In this document: positions 35,212 through 47,100 of the stretch, one piece after another
How positions within the stretch are numbered: the first letter of the stretch is position 1
How the letters are laid out: each line of letters opens with the position of its first letter
Notes under the pieces: generated by a model
Told to the model about the DNA's origin: nothing
The model's database searches: none
What the model saw: the letters and a program-made list of their open reading frames with translations, nothing else
Source of the DNA: Parapristionchus giblindavisi
Taxonomy: Eukaryota > Nematoda > Chromadorea > Rhabditida > Diplogasteridae
NCBI GenBank assembly: GCA_943737045.1
Contig: CALSFV010000010.1
Location: 1,178,001-1,242,000 of the forward strand
Length of the DNA stretch: 64,000 nt
Direction: 5' to 3'
Made by a program: the position numbers and the translations under genes

Positions 35212-38200
35212 TCAGCTGGCACTGGGCTGGTTCACCTGAGGGCTCCATGCAGGGTCAGAAGCGGCCATCATTGTTTGTCTGTAATTGGATGTTAGATATT
35301 AGTGGAGAATCATTTTTCGAAATAAGAACATAACTAATCATGTCACTGAAACCAGAATATCACTGCGGTAATCATATAATAGGGATTATTGCAAGTACTA
35401 TAAATGTTCTGCCGCTAAACAGTAAATTACCATCAAAATTTGTTGCCGTCAAAAATCAGTTAGTGAATCAACAACTCTCATCTATTATATCTGTCTAATA
35501 AATAGCTGTCTATCGGTAAACAATCAATAACCCCTCCCCTCAACTACCGTACCTGTCAGCTTTCCGTCCGAGAGCCATGAATCCGTAGACGACGCCGCAG
35601 GCAAAGATCATGCCGGATCCGAGAACAGAGTTGAGTTCGATGCACATGAGGATGGGAATGAGGCCCATACTGTAAATAGAAGGAGGGATTAATATAATAC
35701 TACAGTTAGAAGATTTCCAGATGTTGACAACCAAAAGGTTGACATTTTATTATATGATATTTATGCAAAATCTACATTGTAAAGATCATATAATAAGGAG
35801 GAAACAAATACTACGTATAGTATAGATTCTACACTGTGGAACTAGTCACGTTTACATTCGTTGTCAGTCCCACCCTTCTTCATTACTACAATAAATTCCA
35901 AAACAACAACAACAGAGTCAACGAATAAAGCGTTGCACATTCACCCCATTCACTAGATCATAAGTCCTACATATTTATCATCATTTATACAATCTCTCGT
36001 AGATAATAAAGATCATAGTATTCATCATATTTTAGCAATTTCACAATAATAATATTTAGCGATTAGTCAATAGCCTTACGAAACAGCCGACAAAGAGACC
36101 ATAGCCCATTATGACATGACTGTCAATCATAACTTATATCTAGTGATAACGACATGGATTGCACGAAAAGAGATTGACATTGATCGATAATATGGATCGT
36201 CCAACACCTAATCAATATATAGCCAACCAATCTGAGGTCAAAGAAAACGATGGTTAAAAGTTGAAATAGTAATTAAAACAAACACAACTAACCACAACCC
36301 ACAATCTGATAATGTTTCCCAATAGACTCGATTTTTCGTTTTCGTGACCCATATAAATATTTTTTAAAGGCAACTAACACTCCAAAGAGGGCAGCCTTGT
36401 GCCACAGTTTCCTTGATTCGGAGAACTGTGCAATCTTCTCGATAAAGTCCACGAACATACAGCAGAAGGGAGCCTCCAGTGCGATCGTCAAACATCCAGA
36501 GACACTGAAAGGATATGGGATTGATCAATGATTGTGAGGGTAATGTATGCACTCATGCTATTATGGTTGATTGCTTCAACATCAAGTAGTGAGGTATTAT
36601 CCAAAACATAATTCGTAACATATACCAATTCACAACAACCCAAAATCAACTGGAAATTCATGGCATCTATGAGATCACGGTGTAGAGTAGGAAACCGAGA
36701 TAAATAAAATTTAATACTAATAAAAATATTTTAAAACATAATTCAGAAAATAATAATTCACGATATAAACAATTCATGTGACAAACGAATGAATGAATGA
36801 AAATCGTAAAACTATGTCTGGCGTCTCTTCCTTTTACACACTATTCATATATTTTCGGTACCCTCGCCGTTTAATTTTATATAGTGGGTCAATTCTCGAA
36901 ATAGGGCGGGCTGATTCACAGAATTCGTTATTTTCGCTTAAAAATCGTCATTTTTAGCCTCCTTTTTTATCAAGTGGCCTAAAATGAGCATTATAATCAA
37001 TCCTCGCACTGCGAGGCTATGGCAATGTATGACACTATTTCTCACTTCTCTGCTAACAAGAGATTCAAAAAGATCGCAGACAGGCAGTATGACATTTTGG
37101 AACTGCCGTTGTGGAACGAGGACGTTTTGGAACTGTACAAATGGGAACGATACCGAATTAGAACGAGACATTTTGGAACTAGACATTTTGGAACTCTCCC
37201 GTTTTGGAACTCGGCCGTTTTGGAACCGGGACATTTTGGAACTCGGCCGTTTTGGAACCGGGACATTTTGGAACTCGGCCGTTTTGGAACCGGGCATTTT
37301 GGAACTGGGCCGTTTTGGAACCGGGACATTTTGGAATTGGGCCGTTTTGGAACTCTCCCATTTTGGAACTGGGACATTTTTTAACTAGGTCGTTTTTGGA
37401 ACCGAGACATTTTGGTATTCCCCGTTTTGCTTTTCACTTTTTACCACTTTTTTCTATAAAACATCGCAAAGGTTACGCGAATATTTTCGTGAACAAACTG
37501 TGGAAACAGAAAAATGGCAAAGGATATTCTTCGTACCGTGTACTGAATCGTTTCATCTAACTGCGCGCGTATTGATTGATAGAAATAGATTTCAATCCCG
37601 CGACAATCTAATATCAAATCAGTGGGTTTGCAATTACAAAAGGGGTGGGCAAGAGTGCACTGAAATTTTTGCATATCACTTGTAGTTGAGGATTGCATAA
37701 ACATTCGCGAGTCTCCATCCTCAATCAATGTGAAAGTCAACGAAATGGGATTCAAGTCAAGTCCTTGTTTATATTTAGAGTCTCTGGGGCTGTAAAACAA
37801 TACCGTAGAATATAGCGTCTTACCACAACTTTACTTCAAAGGACACGCAAACCAAACTACTTTTCTAGATAGAAGAAATAACGTATGCGGGCTTCGACAT
37901 AGGCAACATAGGTCAATCTTCGCAGTGACTTGAACATTTTCAGAAATAAAGTATATTTAGGAGAGAAAAATCCTGAACGCCCAAAAAGCGTGGAATGGCG
38001 CTAAATTTTGCAAAGAAATGTAGAATGGCCAAAGTAACTTTGACGCGATTCATGAACTTGATTTATGATGATGATGATTGATTCATGATTAAAATAAATT
38101 CCACGGTTTTGTTATCACGACAACAGGGGATGCCCATATCCACTAGTATTTAGCTTTAATTCAGGGGACTTTCGGATGACTTTTCAGTATGTCTAACAAT

Positions 38201-39746
38201 AAACACGCAAGAAATATCTTATAGACTATGCTACATTGCGTGGAAAAAGCTCATGAATACCTGAGAATTATGCAAATAATGAATGCATTCAAAAAAGTTT
38301 AGACAATTGGATCCATGGGTATGTTAAAGAGTGAAAAAAGTGTATCATTTGATAAAAAATGAAAAACGGGGAGTACCGAAATGTCCAGTTCCAAAATGTC
38401 CGGGTTCCAAAATGTCCCGGTTCCAAAACGGCCGAGTTCCAAAATGTCCCGGTTCCAAAACGGCCGAGTTCCAAAATGTCCCGGTTCCAAAACGGCCGAG
38501 TTCCAAAATGGAAGAGTTCCAAAATGTCTCGGTTCCAAAATGTCCCGGTTCCAAAACGGCCGAGTTCCAAAATGTCCCGGTTCCAAAATGTCTCGGTTCC
38601 AAAACGGCCGAGTTCCAAAATGTCCGGGTTCCAAAATGTCCCGGTTCCAAAATGGGGTAGCTCCAAAATGTCTGGTTCCATAACGGCATGGTTCCTATTC
38701 GGCATAGTTCCAAAATGTCTTGTTCCTATTCGTCCAGTTCCAAAACGTCCTCGTTCCACAACGGCAGTTCCAAAGTGTCATACTGCCCGCAGACATATTG
38801 TCTACGGCAGAAATCTGGTCGGAAAACTATCTAGGTAATTTTTTCTGTTCGTTTACATTCTTTTGCAACACATTTTCGAAATATTCACGAATATACAAAG
38901 AACCAAAATACAAGAATAATGAATATATGAACATACAGCTGCAGTAGCATGGCAATGATACACTTGGGATCAAGTGAGATCAATCCAAGGATACCGAAGA
39001 AGATGGCCACGAATCCTCCAACGATTCCCAGTCCCTTCGCCACGAATCGAACCCACCTCAAATAGAATAAATGGAATGAATAATAAGAGACAGTTGAACT
39101 GTGGATCCAAATGAGAAGATATTGAATAGTGTATACAGTAATAGAGCACTACAGATATATGAGAACAGATGATTATGATTCTTCTATCAATAATTAAGAG
39201 AGTAAGTCAATATGATAATGGATTTATGTATTAGAGTTAAAGTAATGAAAGAATGGTTTTAAAGTAGGTTGTGTTAGAAACGAAACTATGTAAAGACTGA
39301 CTATCTAGAGATAAAAAACGATCCAGTGTTTCTTATTGGTAAACATTCTAATTATTCTCAAACAATTTACACTAATCAACCATAGAAATTCAAGTTTGAT
39401 AAGGAGATAATGAGCAGACGTAGGTCTTCAAGTTACAGAATTCACTGTTTTCGTGAGTTTTACGCGTTTTTCAAGATCACGATCCTGTGAAACGGAAATT
39501 TTTTTCATAGAATTCATGACTCATGAATTTTTCAGGAAAACTACATTTTACAAATCCGATCAACCAATGATGATGAAAGAAATGAATCAATCAATAGCCC
39601 AACCTACTGTATCCGACAAGTCAACATCCGTAAGCTACCGTACCCAAGTAACCAATCAATGAATAAACTCCAAACCATGGAAAGTTGGCATTGGGATCGT
39701 GTTCCGCTTGCATCTGAGTCTGCATACCCGAAGCTGCCGCTCCCAT
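35212..39746 (-). CDS. flower: Flower family protein (calcium channel flower / CACFD1 homologue)
   Basis: Five exons join in phase (39676-39746, 38937-39056, 36379-36504, 35553-35669, 35212-35278), giving 166 aa, close to the ~170 aa of animal Flower. Landmarks are FPWWVRFVAKGLGIVGGFVA, then the acidic-residue membrane segment ALEAPFCCMFVDF, then KAALFGVMGLIPILMC and IFACGVVYGFMALGRKADR. Four hydrophobic segments are visible. Flower is a synaptic-vesicle/plasma-membrane protein linked to Ca2+ entry, endocytosis and cell competition; the Glu in EAPFCC is the residue discussed for ion selectivity. The tail is short (…QPSAS). The 2.4-kb second intron holds a MITE and two inverted minisatellites. 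Confidence 0.93.
36846..37031 (+). mobile_element. MITE family copy A, 8-bp target duplication ACACTATT
   Basis: Starts CATATATTTTCGGTACCCTC, ends GCGAGGCTATGGCAATGTATG. It is flanked by ACACTATT at 36838-36845 and 37032-37039. The terminal inverted repeat is CATA(C/T)ATTTTC-like, and internal ATATAGTGGGTCAATTC is shared with copies B and C. It lies in flower intron 2. Confidence 0.82.
37088..37425 (+). repeat. TTTTGGAAC minisatellite, left member of an inverted pair
   Basis: Units of 15-18 bp such as CATTTTGGAACTCGGCCG and TTTTGGAACCGGGA repeat about 20 times. The 100-130-residue ORFs on both strands (FWNRDILELGRFGTG-like) are shadows of the array. Confidence 0.92.
38372..38785 (+). repeat. 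GTTCCAAAA minisatellite, right member of an inverted pair
   Basis: Reverse-complement relative of 37088-37425 (GGTTCCAAAACGGCCGAG units). Even the flanking degenerate units agree (GTCCTCGTTCCACAACGGCA against TGCCGTTGTGGAACGAGGAC). The two arrays are ~950 bp apart in the same flower intron and could pair into a stem in the pre-mRNA. Confidence 0.92.
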
Positions 39747-42586
39747 CTTATGAATGGAGATGAAGGAGTGGGAGTCTGATAAGAGATCAGAGATCAAAGA
39801 TCAAAGATCAAACGAGGACGGGTCAAAATTAGTAAACGTAGCGAGGCAAAGAACGGTCATTACTCAGTCAAAAATGATAAAGACACGACGAAAAATCCAC
39901 AATCGATCGATAAACATGTCACCAGTATAAGATGATTAGTGATATGATTAAATTAATAATAAGCGAATCAACGAGAGACATGAGGGAATGAAATGGATAG
40001 ATGGACGGAGAAAGACACGAGTGAGGGAGGAAGAAAAGATGTATGGAAAGGGTATGGAATAGATAGACACGAAGAGATAAGAATGACTGTGTCTGATACA
40101 GGGATGGAGGGAGTATGACAAGTGAGAGAGGGCATGATTGATCCATTGATTGTATAAACAGATCAATATCGATCGATAAACAATGACATCAACTTATAAA
40201 CTGTGTGACTGATAACTTGTAGTCATTTCGCAACAGGGAAAGGTAGGAAAAGGTGAGAGGGGAAGAGAGAAATTGAGAGAGATAGAGAAAGAGAAGTGAG
40301 TAAGAAAGATTACAAGTACTACTAACAGTAAGGGAAAGCAGGTAGTAGCGATCAGAAAATAAACAATGGATGGAAGAGAGTAAGAGAGGGGGGAGATAGA
40401 GAGAAGTAGAGCAAAAGAAAGAGACAGTTAGATATGCAGATAGAGTAGGTATAGATAGATGGGAATAGAGAGAGAAGTAGAGAAAGAGAGTAAACGACAA
40501 TCAATAAGGGAAGACGAGGGAGAGAGAGTGTCCAAGTATCCATACAACTAACTATCTACTATGTCTTACATCAATCATTTTTCTCCCCCATTCAAGGATC
40601 TCTCCCTCTCCCTCCTCCTGTCTCTGCCTCCCCCTCTTCCCTTCTTTCTCTCCCTCTCCCTCCTCCTGTCTCTGCCTCCCCCTCTTCCCTTCTTTCTCTC
40701 CCTCTCCCTCCTCCTGTCTCTGCCTCCCCCTCTTCCCTTCTTTCTCTCCCTCTCCCTCCTCCTGTCTCTCCCTCCCCCTCTTCCCTTCTTTCTCTCCCTC
40801 TCACTCCCTCACTGACATCTACTCTCCAATTCTGACAACAGACTCAGTACACATTTCTCTCTCCGTCAGTCTAATTTATCTCTCTCTCTCTCCATCTTTA
40901 AGTGTGAATAACTCAAACTGCAAGTGTAAGATGGTTAGATGGAAAGAATCAATCGTCTTTTCAAAGTCCAACTCCTTTTCTTTGTAAGGAACTAGAGAAA
41001 TACTGTGTGATATGAAGAGACAGTTCATATTGTCGTTCAAAAGATGTGAAAATAAAATATAAGAGACGAGAGGGTATGTAAGATGAAGAGTTTTCTCTGC
41101 TTTTAATTTCTTTTCGCAACTTATGAATAGCGTAAAACAGTCAAGGAGTACAAGTTCCTTTAAGAACAATGGAAACAATTAGAAAAGTAACAGTTAGAAA
41201 AGTAACAAATATATCCATATAAATCCAGTACGATGTAGAAAACATACCCATTTATAATTAATTGTAAGAAGAAGTCGAGATTGCAATAAAAGGAAAGCGT
41301 GAAACGAGAGAAGAGGGGGTAAAAAAGGAGAGGGAAAGAGAAGTAGAAAACATTCAGAGAACAAAAAAGATTAAATGGAGAGAGCCGAGAGTTAGAGATA
41401 TTTATCTCACATTAGTACATATTGCAGAATAAATGTAATTGTAAGACGTAGAGTAAGAGAGGGAGACATGCCTTTCATGCTCACATCCCCGAATTCTCTC
41501 ATTCTCACGTCTATCCTTATTCTATTCCTCATTCTCTTTCCTCTCTTCCCTTATGCCTTCTTATCGTAGACCCGTCGATATTCTACGCCACGATTTTAGC
41601 TTGAGAGATTCACTAAAGCGCACACGATGAATCATAGAGGGAGAGGGAGGGACAGACATGAAGAGGGAGGGAAAATGAGGGGAGAGGTAGATAGAGCGAG
41701 ATCCACGTAAATAGACGAGTCAAGCATATATGGAATTAGAGACACATAAGCACTCAGCTTATCCAACACTTCCATATTATTTCTATCTTTAATAGCAATA
41801 AGAGACAGAAATGGTCGTAGAAACTCATTGGCTCAATTGACAAATATTCCGTATTGCAAGGGAGACATATATGGAAAGAGATGACAGAAAACAGAGTAAC
41901 GAAAGTCTGTCTTCTCGGGGGAGAGAGAGATAAAGAGACAGTGAGAAAAGGAGATAGAGATATAGATAGAAAAGAAAAGAAGGAATCTCTGCACCATCAA
42001 TCTCTCTCCCTCTTCTTCCTGCCTCTAGCTATCCTCCCTCTCCCTCTTCTCATATATAGCCCACGGGCATAGATCGATGTGAATGTGTGCAAATGTTCAC
42101 ACACTCAAGACAGAAAGTAAGTGAAAAGTAAGGAGAAGAAGATGTAGATGTCTAAGATGACAATGAGAGTAAGGAATAAAGACTGATACATAACGATAGA
42201 GAGATAGTGCCCTACCTGAAAGCCGATTATGCTAATTCAAAAGGTCAAAAAGAGGAAGAACATAGACAGCGACTTTTGCACAAGTACCGTTTCAAACTTT
42301 AAAAAAAATTCAAACGTTCTCAGTGCCAACCAATAACAAATTACACGTACCGAAAATTCCACACCTCTATATTAGATACGATCACAAAATCAGCAAGAGT
42401 AAATCTCAAAGGTGAAACCAAGAGACGAGGAGTCATGAATGTGCCTCTATCTCTATCTCCTCCCTCTAGTCAAGTGTATGAGTGATTCAGAGGTAGAAAG
42501 GCACGAACGAACGTGGAACACTATAATTAGGCCCTTCCACCATAGTCAGAGTCAGTCAGAGAGAGACAGTGAGACAGACAGCCAGA

Positions 42587-42621
<35 letters not shown>

Positions 42622-44126
42622 GCAAGCCTCAGGGACCTATCCCATAGTCTTCTCCTTCTCTATTTCTTCCTTCATATCTCTACCGCAACTGCTCATTTAT
42701 GGAACGAGCGTCAATTATTCGGAAACACAGAAGTAATATGAAAATATAAGAGTAGGGAGGAGGAAAGCATCGATGACCGATCTCCTTGTGCAGGAGAAAC
42801 GCTGTACAATGGTATTTCAATATAACGAAAGAGAAAGTTAAGAGACAAAGGAACGAGAAAATGAGTGAAGATACATGGAGGATGTGTTGTATTGGTGAAT
42901 GTGTGCGTGGAAAAGGAAGAGGAGTAGAAAATAAGATGGAAAGGGTAGATCATAAAGAACAGAGACGAATAGGGAAGGGTTTGGAAGTTAGAGCAATCGA
43001 TATGAAGTGTCTTGATTAGATGATCAATATGAATGGAGTGTGTGATAGAAAAAGAATTAATTGAAGACAATTAGACAGTGCAGCCTAAAGAGTGAAACTA
43101 CTGTACATTAGGTAGACTAAACAGCTTTACACAATGGAGAGTTCAGGGATCATGATAGAAACGTGAAAGCGATAGAGAAAAAAGAAAAGAAATATAGGCG
43201 GAACAAAAGTTTATCATCGCCTCGATGAATCACTGGTTCGTCTTTCACAATTTCTTAATGAATCACAGGTACAGGCACATGAGAGTGCCATCGGGTATAC
43301 AGTGCGACCCATCCGACTACCGTAATCCACACAAATCGATAATGATGAAAAACGCTTTATGTCACGATATTAGCCTCGCTATTTAAAAAGAAAAGTAGTG
43401 CATTCAAAAAGACAACTGTAAAAGAATCGGTAAAAATCGAAAATGATAACACAGAAACAAAGTAGAAATTACAAGAAAAGGAACAAATATTAGAAACAGG
43501 CAATGGACAAATGTATGAATAATCAATCAATCAATCAATAAATCAATCGATAATATCTGGTATATAAAAGAAGTGTATATGAAGAAGGAAAAGGGTAATA
43601 AAATGAGTGAGGACAAAAACAGGGATCGAAACGGAATGAATGAGAGTGAAACATGTATTATAATATCCACTGTACAACTACTGTATGATTGGAAACAGAC
43701 AAATTTGCGAATAAATCGATAATCGATCGATAGGTTTCATTACCATTAAAATTTCGTATTTATTCACAAATTTGTTTATATTCGAGTGATTGAAGATATG
43801 ACGAACCTATTACATGTACGGAAGACTAGAGAGAAGAACAAAGACAAATACGAGTGGGTGTAAGATGATTCATATGCAGACCGCATTCAATGTTCAATTT
43901 AGGATTTTTATGAAACGCGAAAACGACGGGATTTCGATAATGGTTAAACGTATGAATCAGCATAATACTCACTACATAATCGATCGATAAACACTATATT
44001 TAAATCAATCAATAAATCTACATCTTCTAGTTTGGGTTTGAAAGACAATAGTACGAGTGAGAACCTAAGATGATCAAAATTTGAAAACAGAGATAAACAA
44101 GTGAGAGATTAAACTACAAACTACAA
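39747..44126. other. Intergenic region between MED14 and flower
   Basis: No convincing gene. It holds the presumed promoter of flower (TGATCTTTGATCTTTGATCT on the minus strand near 39785), a 48-bp pyrimidine tandem repeat (40600-40800), long purine/pyrimidine-biased tracts (40230-41700), a (CT)n run at 42590-42620, and AT-rich sequence. ORFs such as 40561-40815 and 42711-43070 are compositional. Confidence 0.55.
40600..40802 (+). repeat. 48-bp pyrimidine tandem repeat, ~4.2 copies
   Basis: Unit: CTCCCTCTCCCTCCTCCTGT + CTCTGCCTCCCCCTCTTCCC + TTCTTTCT. The period of 16 codons produces spurious Leu/Pro/Ser-rich and Arg/Glu/Gly-rich ORFs. Confidence 0.92.
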
Positions 44127-47100
44127 TCATTGTCGGACACTGGCGTTGGAACCGGGCGCTGCGACCGAACCGGGACCGCCGACCGAGAGGGGCATACCCA
44201 CAGATCCCGGCATAGCCGACGTAGAGATGGAAGTGATTCGAGACTGCAAAGATTAAAGATCAAAGATCAGTCAAATCACTAATGTTAATGCTACAGTTAA
44301 AGCATTTTGTTCAGTCACTGTCAATCAATCAATCAATAAATAATGACTACAGTATACCTGTCCCATCTTGTCCATCAATTGATTGATGCATGGCCATACG
44401 GCACACAAATTCTGATGTTGTGCGTGTTCCGAGTGTGTGATGAGAAGTGCGTTCAGATCGTCACCTGACAATTAAGTAAATTATAATTATTGAACACACA
44501 TCTTTCTCAACAGTATCATCATCATTTGTAGTTAGTCATTTTGAAAAAAAGCGATGAAACAGAAACATCACAAGCTGTAATATGATAAAAAAATATGACT
44601 GAACCAACAATATCGAAACAAAAAAATCGATATTACCTCCTTCGAATGTGACGTTGCCACCGGCCTTCACCATGTTACTGCAAAAAAAAAAACTGTCGAA
44701 AACATGTAACAAAGCCCATTTCGTGTGTCTGTACCATAGTTCCCCCCAAAATTTCAAAATTTTCGTGATTGGCACAAATTTGGTGACCCCTAACAATACG
44801 GTCCATCATTGGCCCCTGACACCCTCAACATACGTGGACATATAGTAGAATATCCGAATGAGATGTTTGTCCGCGTATCGGGCACTCCTTGTTCGAGGAC
44901 GGAAGCATAGCTGAAATGAATTAATATTTAATTCGATAAATTTAGTTTTGAAGTTATTATTTAACCCAATAATAGTACATCTAGTTACATTACTAATTTA
45001 ATTGATTGATTGTCAAGAGCCACAAAACCGAATCAAAATTGGTGAGCATTATTATCATGAAAAAATAAATATTATCATAGTGCAACCAGAAACAAACGGG
45101 GATCTATCCATCAGGGAGTAATTTCTTGAACATTGCGCGAACAAAACAACAAATCATATCATCGGAATGAAACATGAAAGAAACAGGGGTGAAATTGTAT
45201 ACAATAAAAGAAAATGGCTTCAGGATTTAGAAGAAGTTGATACACGAAATGCTGTAAAATATAAAAAAATCCATTCACAAAATGATTGATATAGTAAAAA
45301 CACGGTCCGCATTCTCGTCAAGATCAAGGGAAGCCACCATTATTATTATTAGTATTATTATTGTTATTACTATTATTACAAATAATACCTGAAAGGCGAG
45401 TCCAGTTCCCGTTGCTTCAACAAACGTATTCAGCATGACCTCTCTCAGTTTCTGCGGATCTCCCGGCATCTTCTACAAATATCAATAATAAAAAATATTA
45501 AAATAAATAAATACATGATATGAATAAAGAATTAAGTAGCAATACGAGAAAGCTGGGTGCGACCTTATTACTTAGAAACTAAAAAAATGGGATAATCAAT
45601 CAATAAACGCATCCTACCGTATTCGCATGAACGATTGCTACATTGTAGTATGAGTGTGATGAAGGCTCCTGAGAAGAACAACAATTTAAATTACAATTAA
45701 TTCAACACCGAGGAAGAGTATTGTAGTTCGAATTTAAAAAAATTAGAAAATCGATAATTATCGATGGGGAATTATCGATTTATTTTTTATCAAATGACGT
45801 ACCATCTCAGCTTGCATCAATCTCGCAATGTCAGCAACAGCATTGTGCATCGTCGGTCTGGAATATCAAGATTCGCTTGTTGGCAGTGGATAGTACTTAA
45901 GCCTTTAAAGGCAGCGGGCATCCAAAAATTTCGATTCGAAATAGTTAAAATAGTTGATAAGCTCAAAAAATTTATCAGAAATATGTATTTGAAAGTTTGA
46001 AATGACGCTCTGGTAAGAAGTTGGATTACTATAGCTTGCTCCACACCACGGGCGAGTTTTCCGACCTACAGTATGCTAACTCCATCGAAAAGCTAAAAAA
46101 CCATTATTGAGTTTTATTCTTCATAATTCACTGCGGATAGAATCATCATCAAAAAATTCAATTTCAAGTCATCTCCAAAGAGTTAGTGTGGCAATTAGGA
46201 AAAGGCTCCCGCTAATTGGAGCAGACTGCAGTTTTTTAACTGCGCCGTTCTTCTTACCAGAGAATTCTTGTGATTAAAGATTTACATATTACGAAACGTT
46301 ATTTCAAGCTCTTTTATATGAGATCAACTAGTTTTTCGTTTCCCGGTCCCTTTAAAGGGAGTGTGAAGAGATAGGCATGTTGAGGTCAGAATATAGCTAA
46401 AGACCATCTTGTATCGAGAACATGAACGAAAAAAAATAGGGAAAAAAATTTAAGCAAATATCTATAGACTTCAAGTTTGGTTGTGTGATTTGCCGGCGCA
46501 CCCGGCGCACCACGGTGGTGTGCCTGCACGTACTGTGACCTTCTTACGATATTTTATTTTTTTCTTTCTTTTATTGATTTTTTAAATGTTTTATTTTCAC
46601 TTTCTGTATTATTTAATCATTTTGCAATTTATCTTATCGAATATTCTTATAGAAATGGTGCGTAAGAGACGATGTATCGTATGCGACCAACAGAAAGAAA
46701 GTACACGGATGTTCCCAGCGAAATCTTACCGATATCATTAGGAGGAATGGGTTAGACGTCTAGTATATGATGAGAAGACAACACAAGAGACACTAGAAAG
46801 ATTCCGTCACCGAAGACTAACAAGTAAAGAAGCTTATTGATGTAGTGATCACTTCGAAGTATTACTGATGATCTACCAAAGATATAAGAACAGCTATCAC
46901 ATTTTTCGTGAGATTCGTGTAATATGCATATTGATTTATTGATTTCCTCTGAGAACCGATTAGTCCCCCCCCCCCCACTCGTAGTCTAGCTCTAGCACAT
47001 CAAGAACAAAAGAGAGGAGCTTCGACCATCAGCACTTGCATAACGACTGTCCATTCCCACTGTCAACCATGATATCGAGGTGCTTTGATTAACAAATTTA

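Noticed and set aside
36938..38838. Overlapping 100-159-residue ORFs on both strands (FGTGTFWNRDILELG-like and SKMSRFQNGRVPK-like)
   Set aside because: They arise because the 15-18-bp units keep several frames open. They lie in a flower intron and have no non-repeat coding context.
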